From: Bacteroidales bacterium
Lineage (GTDB): Bacteria; Bacteroidota; Bacteroidia; Bacteroidales; UBA1715
Assembly: GCA_017618935.1 (NCBI GenBank)
Contig: JAFZTG010000165.1
Location: 1 to 14,545, forward strand
DNA: 14,545 bases
Direction of reading: 5' to 3'
The translations under genes were made by a program, and so were the position numbers. The notes beneath the pieces are model-generated. The model was not told where the DNA came from and searched no databases. It saw only the letters and a list, made by a program, of their open reading frames with translations. Below are positions 7,259 through 13,678 of this stretch, piece after piece. Position 1 is the first letter of the stretch. The number at the start of each line of letters is the position of its first letter.

Positions 7259-8542
7259 TTATCCTAAATATGATTTTAAGATTTTGCTTCTTGCTGCTTG
7301 TTTCAATCTACGAACAGCTTTTTCCTTGATTTGACGAACACGTTCTCTTGTTAATTTTAACTCTGTTCCAATCTCTTCCAATGTTTGTGGACGTCTATAT
7401 GTATATGTAAGTTTACAATAATCCAAGTCAATGGGGTCTATTGAAATAGTGTCATCGTGTACATTGTCAGGTTCAATTTCATGAGGTGTGTCCCATACGA
7501 TTATTGGAGGGTTCTTGGTATAATAGTCATTTATGATACCTTCCAAACCATCGTTTTTAAACTCGTTTGTAATCAGGACTGCTCTAATATTTGCCAAGCA
7601 TTTATTTTTTTTCAAATCTGCTAATTGAGAACGTAATTTGCTTTTAATGTAATCACGTTTCTTACCAGTTTCAGGCTTTATTAAAATAGCAGACTCAGTT
7701 TTTGCTTTATAAATATTGTCCCACTGAGCGTCTTCATCAACCAATGAAATATATGGCAATGTCAATTTTTTTGTCAAAGAGTTTGTATTCAGACATCCAC
7801 ATTCTTTATGAACTAAAACCCCCAAACCGAAATACATACGAACAATTGTCGATTCGCGTTCTTGCAATGTTTCAAGAGCTCTATTTATTTCTTTTGACAT
7901 TGAACGAATAATCAGTTTTTGGTCAGGCGAAGGGGTGTCTTTGTTGTCCAATACATCATATAATGTACCTTCTTCGCTTTGCGACAAAGGAGCATCCATT
8001 GAGATGTGGCGACCAGAATTCTTCATTGATTCTTTTACGTCGCGTGCACTACAGTCCATTTCCGAAGCAATTTCTTCGGCTGTCGGTTCACGTTCGAATT
8101 CTTGCTCAAGATTTGACAACGTCTTGTTAATCTTATTGATAGAACCGATTTTGTTCAATGGAAGACGAACGATACGGGCTTGTTCAGCCAATGCTTGTAG
8201 AATTGACTGACGAATCCACCACACTGCGTAAGAGATGAATTTGAAACCACGAGTTTCGTCAAATCTTTGGGCTGCTTTGATAAGGCCAAGATTACCTTCA
8301 TTAATAAGGTCTGGCAAACTCAATCCTTGATTTTGATATTGTTTTGACACAGAAACGACGAAACGCAAGTTAGCTTTGATAAGTTTATCCAAAGCTTTTT
8401 GGTCGCCTTCCTTGATTCTTTTTGCCAATTCAACTTCTTCCTCTGCGGAAATCAAATCAACTTTGCCAATTTCGTGTAAGTACTTGTCTAACGATGGGGT
8501 GTCTCGGTTTGTTACTTGTTTAGTGATTTTTAACTGTCGCAT
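7259..8542 (-). CDS. rpoD: RpoD/SigA-type RNA polymerase sigma factor with a large insertion in region 4
   Basis: A 427-residue group 1/2 sigma-70 factor. Region 1.2 is at about residues 14-45 ([13 protein letters not shown]). Region 2 is at 48-125, with the core-binding and -10 helices [28 protein letters not shown] and [11 protein letters not shown]. Region 3 is at about 126-205, and region 4.1 at 210-241 ([21 protein letters not shown]). Region 4.2 is at 387-427, with the helix-turn-helix [20 protein letters not shown] and the end [10 protein letters not shown]. Between FGLG and TLEEIG, where relatives have about five residues, lie about 145 extra residues (about 242-386). Removing them leaves about 286 residues, the normal size for Bacteroidota RpoD. 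ATG 8542 fits the family N-terminus and lies about 15 nt from the predicted start of transcription. It may be the housekeeping sigma or a paralogue; other copies cannot be seen here. Confidence 0.92.
   Translation of the reverse strand: MRQLKITKQVTNRDTPSLDKYLHEIGKVDLISAEEEVELAKRIKEGDQKALDKLIKANLRFVVSVSKQYQNQGLSLPDLINEGNLGLIKAAQRFDETRGFKFISYAVWWIRQSILQALAEQARIVRLPLNKIGSINKINKTLSNLEQEFEREPTAEEIASEMDCSARDVKESMKNSGRHISMDAPLSQSEEGTLYDVLDNKDTPSPDQKLIIRSMSKEINRALETLQERESTIVRMYFGLGVLVHKECGCLNTNSLTKKLTLPYISLVDEDAQWDNIYKAKTESAILIKPETGKKRDYIKSKLRSQLADLKKNKCLANIRAVLITNEFKNDGLEGIINDYYTKNPPIIVWDTPHEIEPDNVHDDTISIDPIDLDYCKLTYTYRRPQTLEEIGTELKLTRERVRQIKEKAVRRLKQAARSKILKSYLG
7385..7819 (-). other. In-frame insertion domain inside sigma region 4
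   Basis: About 145 codons (residues about 242-386) without stop or frameshift. The insert starts [12 protein letters not shown] and ends near [13 protein letters not shown]. The middle alternates strand-like and helix-like segments: SAILIKPE, a charged helix [26 protein letters not shown], a helix [14 protein letters not shown], and PPIIVWDT. An acidic stretch [20 protein letters not shown] follows. This suggests an alpha/beta domain but I do not recognise the family. Cysteines at 248, 250, 315 and 376 could bind metal, but this is weak. No transposon ends, target duplication or intein motifs are seen at the borders. Confidence 0.8.
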
Positions 8543-8563
8543 ATCCTCGCTTTAAAAAACGTG

Positions 8564-8594
8564 CAAATATATATTGTTTTTCCAAAAAAGTCAA
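8564..8594 (-). promoter_or_regulatory. rpoD promoter (Bacteroidota type)
   Basis: On the minus strand, TATATTTG (complement of 8564-8571) matches the -7 box TAnnTTTG. A TTG (complement of 8592-8594) lies 20 nt upstream as the -33 box. Predicted transcription start is near 8557, giving a leader of about 15 nt. Confidence 0.7.
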
Positions 8595-8623
8595 GGGGGT
8601 ATATCAAAATTTTTATATGAATT

Positions 8624-8654
8624 GATGGATAATTCAATAGAAATGTTATTTTTG
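8624..8654 (+). promoter_or_regulatory. rpsA promoter (Bacteroidota type)
   Basis: TTG at 8624-8626 is followed after 20 nt by TATTTTTG at 8647-8654, a full match to the -7 box TAnnTTTG. Predicted start of transcription is near 8661, giving a leader of about 46 nt. The spacing equals that of the divergent rpoD promoter. Confidence 0.75.
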
Positions 8655-8706
8655 CACGCAATTTTTTGCGAATTAACATAATGTCTAACTATTAAAGAAC
8701 CAGAAA

Positions 8707-10629
8707 ATGGTAAAAAAAGTAAAAAACGAAAGCGAAGAATTCGAAAACGAAAACGTTTTGGAAAACGCTGAGGAAGAAACAACAACGGCAGCTCGTGAGG
8801 TCGAAGCCGAAGACGATGCAAATGAAGAAGATTTGAATTTGTACGAAGGCAAGGAGCAACAAGAAGTATTCGACTGGGATAAATACGAAGCTGAAAAAGG
8901 CGGTTATTCCGAAGAAGAAAGAAATTCTTTGCAAAACAAGTATGAACAAACCTTGTCAACTATCGCTGAAAACGAGGTGACAGAAGGAACGATCGTTTCT
9001 ATCTCGAAACGCGAAGTTGTCGTTAATATTGGTTACAAATCTGACGGCGTCGTTTCTGCAAACGAATTCCGTTACAATCCAGACTTGAAAGTTGGTGACA
9101 AAGTTGAAGTTTTTGTAGAAAGTCAAGAAGACAACGCTGGTCAGTTGTTGCTTTCACACAAGAAAGCTCGTGCATTGAAATCTTGGGATAGAGTTAACAA
9201 AGCTCTTGAAGATAGCGAAGTTGTTAAAGGTTTCGTTAAATGCAGAACGAAGGGTGGTATGATTGTGGATGTATTTGGTATTGAGGCATTCTTGCCAGGT
9301 TCACAAATCGACGTGAAACCAATCCGCGACTACGATATCTTTGTTGGAAAGACTATGGAATTCAAGGTTGTGAAAATCAACCACGAATACAAGAACGTTG
9401 TTGTATCTCACAAAGCTCTTATCGAGGCTGAACTTGAAATTCAAAAGGCAGAAATCATGTCGAAACTTGAAAAAGGTCAAGTTCTTGAAGGTATCGTTAA
9501 GAATATCACTTCTTACGGTGTATTCATCGACCTTGGTGGTGTTGACGGTCTTATCCATATTACTGACCTTTCTTGGGGACGTATCACTCATCCTGAAGAA
9601 ATCGTTCAATTGGATCAAAAAATCAACGTTGTTATCCTTGATTTCGATGACGAAAAGAAACGTATCGCTCTTGGCTTGAAGCAATTGACTCCACATCCAT
9701 GGGATGCTTTGGATCCAAACTTGAAAGTTGGCGACAAGGTTAAAGGTAAAGTTGTTGTTATGGCTGATTACGGAGCATTCGTTGAAATCGCTCCTGGAAT
9801 CGAAGGTCTTATCCACGTTTCTGAAATGTCGTGGTCACAACACTTGCGTTCTGCTCAAGAATTCTTGAAAGTTGGCGACGAAGTTGAAGCTGTTGTTTTG
9901 ACTCTTGATCGCGAAGAAAGAAAGATGTCTTTGGGTATGAAACAATTGAAACCAGATCCATGGGAAAACATCGATGAAAAATATGCTGTTGGTACTCAAC
10001 ATACTGCAACAGTTAAGAACTTCACGAATTTCGGTATCTTCGTAGAAATCGAAGAAGGCGTTGACGGTTTGATTCACATCTCTGACCTTTCTTGGACGAA
10101 GAAAATCAAACACCCACAAGAATTCACTTCTCTTGGCGCTCAAATCGAAGTAAAAGTTCTTGAAGTTGACAAGGAAAATCGTCGCTTGAGCTTGGGTCAC
10201 AAACAATTGGAAGAAAATCCATGGGACGTATTTGAAACAATCTTCAATGTAGGTTCTGTTCACGAAGGTACTATTGTTGAAATCAACGACAAGAATGTAA
10301 CGGTAGCTCTTCCTTACGGTGTTGAAGGCGTTTCTGTTATCAGCCATATTGTGAAAGAAGACGGTACAACTGCTAAAGTTGATGAAAAATTGAACTTCAA
10401 AGTAACTGAGTTCTCAAAAGACGCTAAGAAAATCTTCGTTTCTCACACAAGAACATTCGAAGATGAAAAGAAAGTTGCCGAAGAGAACGAAAAACAAGCA
10501 AAAGCAACTTCTACGAAGAAAGCAATGAAGAAAGTTGCCGATAACTTGGAAAAGACAACTTTGGGCGATGTTTCTGATCTTGCAAAATTGAAATCAGAAT
10601 TATCAAAAGCTGAAAAAGGAAACAAATAA
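8707..10629 (+). CDS. rpsA: 30S ribosomal protein S1
   Basis: A 640-residue protein with six S1 (OB-fold) RNA-binding domains at about residues 90-153, 171-236, 258-327, 342-414, 428-502 and 515-583. Domains 3-5 are the most typical (YGVFIDLGGVDGLIHITDLS and its equivalents). S1 binds mRNA on the small ribosomal subunit and helps recruit messages; this matters in Bacteroidota, where Shine-Dalgarno sequences are often weak. The N-terminus (1-65) is long and acidic, and the C-terminus (584-640) is a Lys/Glu/Ala-rich tail; such extensions are common in S1 of this phylum. The start at ATG 8707 lies 46 nt after the predicted transcription start. A terminator follows, so it appears to be a single-gene transcript. 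Confidence 0.97.
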   Translation: MVKKVKNESEEFENENVLENAEEETTTAAREVEAEDDANEEDLNLYEGKEQQEVFDWDKYEAEKGGYSEEERNSLQNKYEQTLSTIAENEVTEGTIVSISKREVVVNIGYKSDGVVSANEFRYNPDLKVGDKVEVFVESQEDNAGQLLLSHKKARALKSWDRVNKALEDSEVVKGFVKCRTKGGMIVDVFGIEAFLPGSQIDVKPIRDYDIFVGKTMEFKVVKINHEYKNVVVSHKALIEAELEIQKAEIMSKLEKGQVLEGIVKNITSYGVFIDLGGVDGLIHITDLSWGRITHPEEIVQLDQKINVVILDFDDEKKRIALGLKQLTPHPWDALDPNLKVGDKVKGKVVVMADYGAFVEIAPGIEGLIHVSEMSWSQHLRSAQEFLKVGDEVEAVVLTLDREERKMSLGMKQLKPDPWENIDEKYAVGTQHTATVKNFTNFGIFVEIEEGVDGLIHISDLSWTKKIKHPQEFTSLGAQIEVKVLEVDKENRRLSLGHKQLEENPWDVFETIFNVGSVHEGTIVEINDKNVTVALPYGVEGVSVISHIVKEDGTTAKVDEKLNFKVTEFSKDAKKIFVSHTRTFEDEKKVAEENEKQAKATSTKKAMKKVADNLEKTTLGDVSDLAKLKSELSKAEKGNK

Positions 10630-10645
10630 TAATTTGTCCTAATAG

Positions 10646-10684
10646 AAAAAACGGTGTATTCAATTGAGTACGCCGTTTTTTTTT
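10646..10684 (+). terminator. rpsA terminator
   Basis: A 13-bp stem (10646-10658 with 10669-10681, one G-U pair) closes a 10-nt loop and runs into nine T at 10676-10684. It lies 16 nt after the rpsA stop codon. Confidence 0.88.
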
Positions 10685-10744
10685 ATGGTTGATAACCTTT
10701 CAATAACTTTATTTTTACTTTCGATTTTGACACGCAAAATCAGT

Positions 10745-10752
10745 TATTTTTG
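10745..10752 (+). promoter_or_regulatory. Probable promoter -7 box for the outer-membrane protein gene and rlmH
   Basis: TATTTTTG matches TAnnTTTG exactly. The -33 region is less clear: TTTTG at 10725-10729 is rather close, and TTTCG at 10719-10723 is the better-spaced candidate. Transcription would start near 10759, which is downstream of the ATG at 10756 and therefore favours the later start codon at 10825. Confidence 0.6.
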
Positions 10753-10824
10753 TGAATGTGGTTTAGAGTGATTGGCTCGATGGTCGTCCTTAAAAAACAC
10801 ATAGAAAAAAAAGATTTTGTGGTT

Positions 10825-12561
10825 ATGAAACATATTAAAAATAGAGTCTCAATTTTCAATTTTCAATTGGCAATTGTCGTGTCGTTGCTCGTTCCTGCTT
10901 TTGTGACGGCTCAAAACGACGAAAATCCGGAATTACAGAAAACAATTCAGGTGTATTCGGAATATAAGCCACAAATTTCCGATGCAAGCCGTATTTCGGT
11001 AAATCCCAAGGTGTATGACACGTTGGATTTACAAGTAAATTTGAAATATGACATAAAGACAACTCCGTTAAATACTGATTATCATATCATTCCGCTAAAA
11101 GCCGTAAGTGTGAAAGGCGACAAGTTGCAAGAATTATATCGTGGTGAGGCGGTTGTCGGTTTGGGAAATTATTGGACTGGATTGCTTTCTGTGCGTTATA
11201 TGACGGAACGCTCGCGTTTGAAACAGTCTGGCATAGAATTGTATCATTTTGGTTCGGCAGGAAAAATAAAATGGTATGGCGAAAAAGTTCCTGCAGGTTA
11301 CACAACCGATTATATATCAGCATATTGGAAACGCTTTTACGAGGATTGTATGGTGTATGCCTCAATTACACCGCAATTTAATAGCGTGTTGCGGTATGGC
11401 TATAGTATTCCTTATGAAGGAAGTTCAACAACTATTGTTCGTGCAACGAAAAAGGAGCAACGTCGGTATCGTTTCGGTTTGCAGGCAAATGCCGGAATTT
11501 GTTCTATTGATGCCGACGAAGACGCGCTTCGTTACAAAGCGGAATTTGATTATGGTTTGACGTACGCAGGCAATCCGTCGAATGTTGAAAATTTGGTTGG
11601 CGTCACAGGTGGGGTAGATAGAAAATTAGGAAAGATAAAACTTGGTTTGGATGCTGATTTTCAGTTAAGTGCGCTGAATTTTGAACCGAAGGATGTGGAT
11701 TCGTCATTGACGAACGTGCAAAGTGTTTTACAAGCCATGCCATATATCCAAGTGGGTGCGAATAGTTGGAAATTACAGGCTGGAGTTAAAGCTTCGCCCG
11801 TATTTGGTGGCATTTCAACCTTCAAAGTCCTTCCTGACGTAGCATTTACTTATGCGTTGCCAAAATTGCAGATGATTCCATATTTCAAGTTCGGTGGCAA
11901 TGTCGATTTGGTATCGATGAACGAAATGTTTGAGGAAAATCCGTATGTTGCCGATTCGGTTATGATTCGTCCTACTATCAATAAACTTGGTTTTGAAGTG
12001 GGCTTGGACGGTAGAATTAAGAAATTGGTTACGTATAATACCGCTTTTTCGGTTAAGGCATACGAAGATATGTACTTCTGGAAGGCACAATACACGCGTT
12101 TGGATAAGACAATGACCACGTTTGGTGTTGTGTATGACGACGCAACCGTGATGAATTTTCACGGAGATTTTGGCCTCTTGTTCCGCAAAGTGAATTTTGA
12201 GGCAAACTTTGATTATTATTTGTGGCAGTTGCAAAACGAGAAAGAGGCGTGGTACAAGCCAATTGTCGATGTTTCGCTTGCTTCGCGTTTTTATATTCTC
12301 AATCCTAATACCAATAAAAATAAATTGGCGGTAGAACCAAGTTTGTCTTATAAATTGTTCACCTCTGAAGGTCATGGCGATTATGGGAATATTGACAATC
12401 TTGATTTAGGACTTGAAGCAACGTATTTTTATAACAGTATTTTTCAGATTTTCCTTGATGTGAATTATCTTTTGGGAGATGAAAGATATATTGATTATCA
12501 GTTGCAAAGATTTAATTTCTTGATAGGAGCCTCATTCTCATTTGGCGGGCATAAGGAATAA
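10825..12561 (+). CDS. Outer-membrane beta-barrel protein, TonB-receptor-like, function unknown
   Basis: With the start at ATG 10825 the protein has 578 residues and begins with a good signal peptide (MKHIKNRVSIFNF, then a hydrophobic core ending VTAQ). An ATG at 10756 in the same frame would add 23 residues ahead of the signal peptide, but it lies upstream of the predicted transcription start. The mature protein has many alternating amphipathic strands rich in Tyr, Phe and Gly and ends in a strand-like FNFLIGASFSFGG. This is typical of a Bacteroidota outer-membrane barrel. The early stretch IQVYSEYKPQISDASRIS is probably periplasmic. No clear TonB box or plug domain can be seen, so a receptor role is uncertain. 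The stop overlaps the rlmH start (TAATG), so the two genes are translationally coupled or at least co-transcribed. Confidence 0.8.
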   Translation: MKHIKNRVSIFNFQLAIVVSLLVPAFVTAQNDENPELQKTIQVYSEYKPQISDASRISVNPKVYDTLDLQVNLKYDIKTTPLNTDYHIIPLKAVSVKGDKLQELYRGEAVVGLGNYWTGLLSVRYMTERSRLKQSGIELYHFGSAGKIKWYGEKVPAGYTTDYISAYWKRFYEDCMVYASITPQFNSVLRYGYSIPYEGSSTTIVRATKKEQRRYRFGLQANAGICSIDADEDALRYKAEFDYGLTYAGNPSNVENLVGVTGGVDRKLGKIKLGLDADFQLSALNFEPKDVDSSLTNVQSVLQAMPYIQVGANSWKLQAGVKASPVFGGISTFKVLPDVAFTYALPKLQMIPYFKFGGNVDLVSMNEMFEENPYVADSVMIRPTINKLGFEVGLDGRIKKLVTYNTAFSVKAYEDMYFWKAQYTRLDKTMTTFGVVYDDATVMNFHGDFGLLFRKVNFEANFDYYLWQLQNEKEAWYKPIVDVSLASRFYILNPNTNKNKLAVEPSLSYKLFTSEGHGDYGNIDNLDLGLEATYFYNSIFQIFLDVNYLLGDERYIDYQLQRFNFLIGASFSFGGHKE

Positions 12562-13031
12562 TGAAAATAACGCTGATTTGGGTTGCGAAAACGAATGCTT
12601 CGTATTTGTCGGAGGGAATAAAAGAGTACACCGACCGATTGAAACATTATTGCCAGTTTTCCATAGTAGAAATTCCCGAATATAAATCGTCGAGCAAGAC
12701 AAGTTTCGACGAAATAAAGAAGAAGGAGGGCATTGCGATTCTTGCAAAATTGCCCCAGAATGCCCAATGCTATTTGTTGGACGAAAACGGCAAGGAATAC
12801 ACCTCGCGGCAATTTGCCAAAGTGATAGAGACGGCAAAGGATAATTCCCGTGATTTGTGCTTCATTATTGGCGGTCCTTATGGATTCTCACAGGACGTGT
12901 ATGCGGCAGTTCCCAATAAGATTTCATTTTCGAAAATGACCTTCTCACATCAGATGATTCGTGTTTTTGTGGTGGAACAATTCTATCGTGCCTTCACCAT
13001 CATCAACGATTTGCCGTATCATCACGATTGA
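12561..13031 (+). CDS. rlmH: 23S rRNA (pseudouridine-1915-N3) methyltransferase
   Basis: A 156-residue SPOUT-class methyltransferase. The N-terminus KITLIWVAKT, the knot motif FIIGGPYGF (101-109), the segment KMTFSHQMIRVFVVEQFYRA (125-144) and the C-terminal PYHHD are diagnostic for RlmH. The enzyme uses S-adenosylmethionine to methylate pseudouridine 1915 in helix 69 of 23S rRNA on the assembled ribosome. Length is normal. The start codon overlaps the stop of the outer-membrane protein gene by one base (TAATG at 12559-12563). No T-rich terminator directly follows; a repeat element begins about 35 nt after the stop. Confidence 0.97.
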   Translation: MKITLIWVAKTNASYLSEGIKEYTDRLKHYCQFSIVEIPEYKSSSKTSFDEIKKKEGIAILAKLPQNAQCYLLDENGKEYTSRQFAKVIETAKDNSRDLCFIIGGPYGFSQDVYAAVPNKISFSKMTFSHQMIRVFVVEQFYRAFTIINDLPYHHD

Positions 13032-13064
13032 TGCCTATAAAAATGCACAAATCTTCTTTGTTCA

Positions 13065-13250
13065 TTTCTTTTGGTGGCAAAAGAAACGAACCAAAGAAAA
13101 ACCACCGACGGACCGTCTCGGCTAAAAATCAACTCGTTCCGCTAAAGGAGTTGAAGTGCCGCATTGTTGTTTGCTATAATTTCACGTATTAAGGCACCAA
13201 CTCCTTTTACGCTTCACTCCGTTGATTTTTTATACGCCTTGGCGCTCAGT
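13065..13250 (-). repeat. Structured intergenic element, copy 2 (inverted)
   Basis: Reverse-oriented relative of the element after nqrF. Outer stem: AAAAATCAAC 13124-13133 with GTTGATTTTT 13221-13230. Inner stem: AAAGGAGTTG 13144-13153 with CAACTCCTTT 13198-13207, continued by GTGCC 13156-13160 with GGCAC 13193-13197. The internal motif on the minus strand is GGAGTGAAGCGT. The separate hairpin is TTTCTTTT 13065-13072 with AAAAGAAA 13079-13086. Its loop (13073-13078) is complementary to 13101-13106, read as GGTGGT and GCCACC on the minus strand. The shared GGTCCGTC box (complement of 13108-13115) and a CGACTGAGC at the far end also match copy 1. It lies 34 nt after rlmH, on the opposite strand. 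Confidence 0.85.
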
Positions 13251-13304
13251 CGGAAGGGCGTGCAGTGAAGTAAATCGTGTTTTTTGAAATTTCACTTTAC
13301 GAGG

Positions 13305-13494
13305 ATTGTTCGACTTCGCAGATGAGCGTGAAGAAAATCTTAGAACGAAGCGTAAAAACTCTCGGCTTGGCTGGCGAGGGTTTGGGGGTTGGAGCCATTT
13401 CGAGAGTTTAGCGGAGTGAGAAGATTTTTAGCGAAGATGCGGGTCGACGGCGTTCTTTCGTTTCACTTTCTGTCGCTGTAGACAGAAAGTGAAA
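13305..13494 (+). repeat. Structured intergenic element, copy 3 (same plan, different stems)
   Basis: The same layout as copies 1 and 2 with different paired sequences. Outer stem: AAAATCTT 13334-13341 with AAGATTTT 13421-13428. Internal motifs: GAACGAAGCGT 13343-13353 and AGCGGAGTGA 13410-13419. Inner stem: AAACTCTCG 13356-13364 with CGAGAGTTT 13401-13409, then TGGC 13368-13371 with GCCA 13394-13397. A perfect 14-bp hairpin follows (13461-13474 with 13481-13494). ACGGCG 13447-13452 pairs with CGCTGT 13474-13479 with one G-U. It is head to head with copy 2. The left boundary is approximate. Confidence 0.8.
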
Positions 13495-13678
13495 GATGCT
13501 TGAAAAAATATAATCTTTACCTTTTACAAAATCGTCTGAATCCTTGCAAAAAATCTAAATGAAAGATTTTTTTGATTTTTTAATGAAAATGCTGTGAGTC
13601 GTGGAGATAAAAAAGCAAAAAATTATTATATCATATCTAAAAATTTTTATTTTTGTACATTCTAAAAAAGTGTGTCTT
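13495..13678. other. AT-rich non-coding leader region
   Basis: Between the third repeat copy and the surface protein gene the sequence is AT-rich and has no convincing reading frame, RNA gene or terminator. Apart from the -7 promoter box at 13648-13655 I see nothing specific in it. Confidence 0.6.
13648..13655 (+). promoter_or_regulatory. Probable -7 box for the surface protein gene
   Basis: TATTTTTG fits TAnnTTTG. No good -33 TTG is found about 20 nt upstream, so the promoter may be weak or need an activator. Transcription would start near 13662, leaving a leader of about 17 nt before ATG 13679. Confidence 0.55.

Noticed and set aside
7385..7819. Intein or group II intron as an explanation of the sigma insertion
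   Set aside because: There is no Cys or Ser splice residue at the left border, no His-Asn pair at the right border, no endonuclease blocks, and the whole insert is an open frame of only about 145 codons, so neither fits.
7259..8542. Frameshift or pseudogene in the sigma factor
   Set aside because: The frame is uninterrupted, all sigma regions are intact on both sides of the insert, and the total minus the insert equals the normal family length.
8591..8959. Minus-strand frames opposite the start of rpsA
   Set aside because: Their Phe/Leu/Arg-rich translations are the complement of the acidic, Glu-rich S1 head.
9301..10347. Long antisense frames inside rpsA
   Set aside because: They arise from codon bias in the repeated S1 domains; no start signals or domains support them.
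13264..13303. Extra stem between copies 2 and 3 (GTGAAGTAAA and TTTCACTTTAC)
   Set aside because: The complementary pieces are in crossed order and very AT-rich; I cannot tell them from chance.
13065..13494. CRISPR array or insertion-sequence ends
   Set aside because: There are no regularly spaced direct repeats and no transposase frame; the copies are separate folded elements with diverged loops.
13461..13494. Simple terminator reading of the perfect 14-bp hairpin
   Set aside because: It has no T run behind it, and equivalent hairpins occur at the same place in all three copies, so it belongs to the element.
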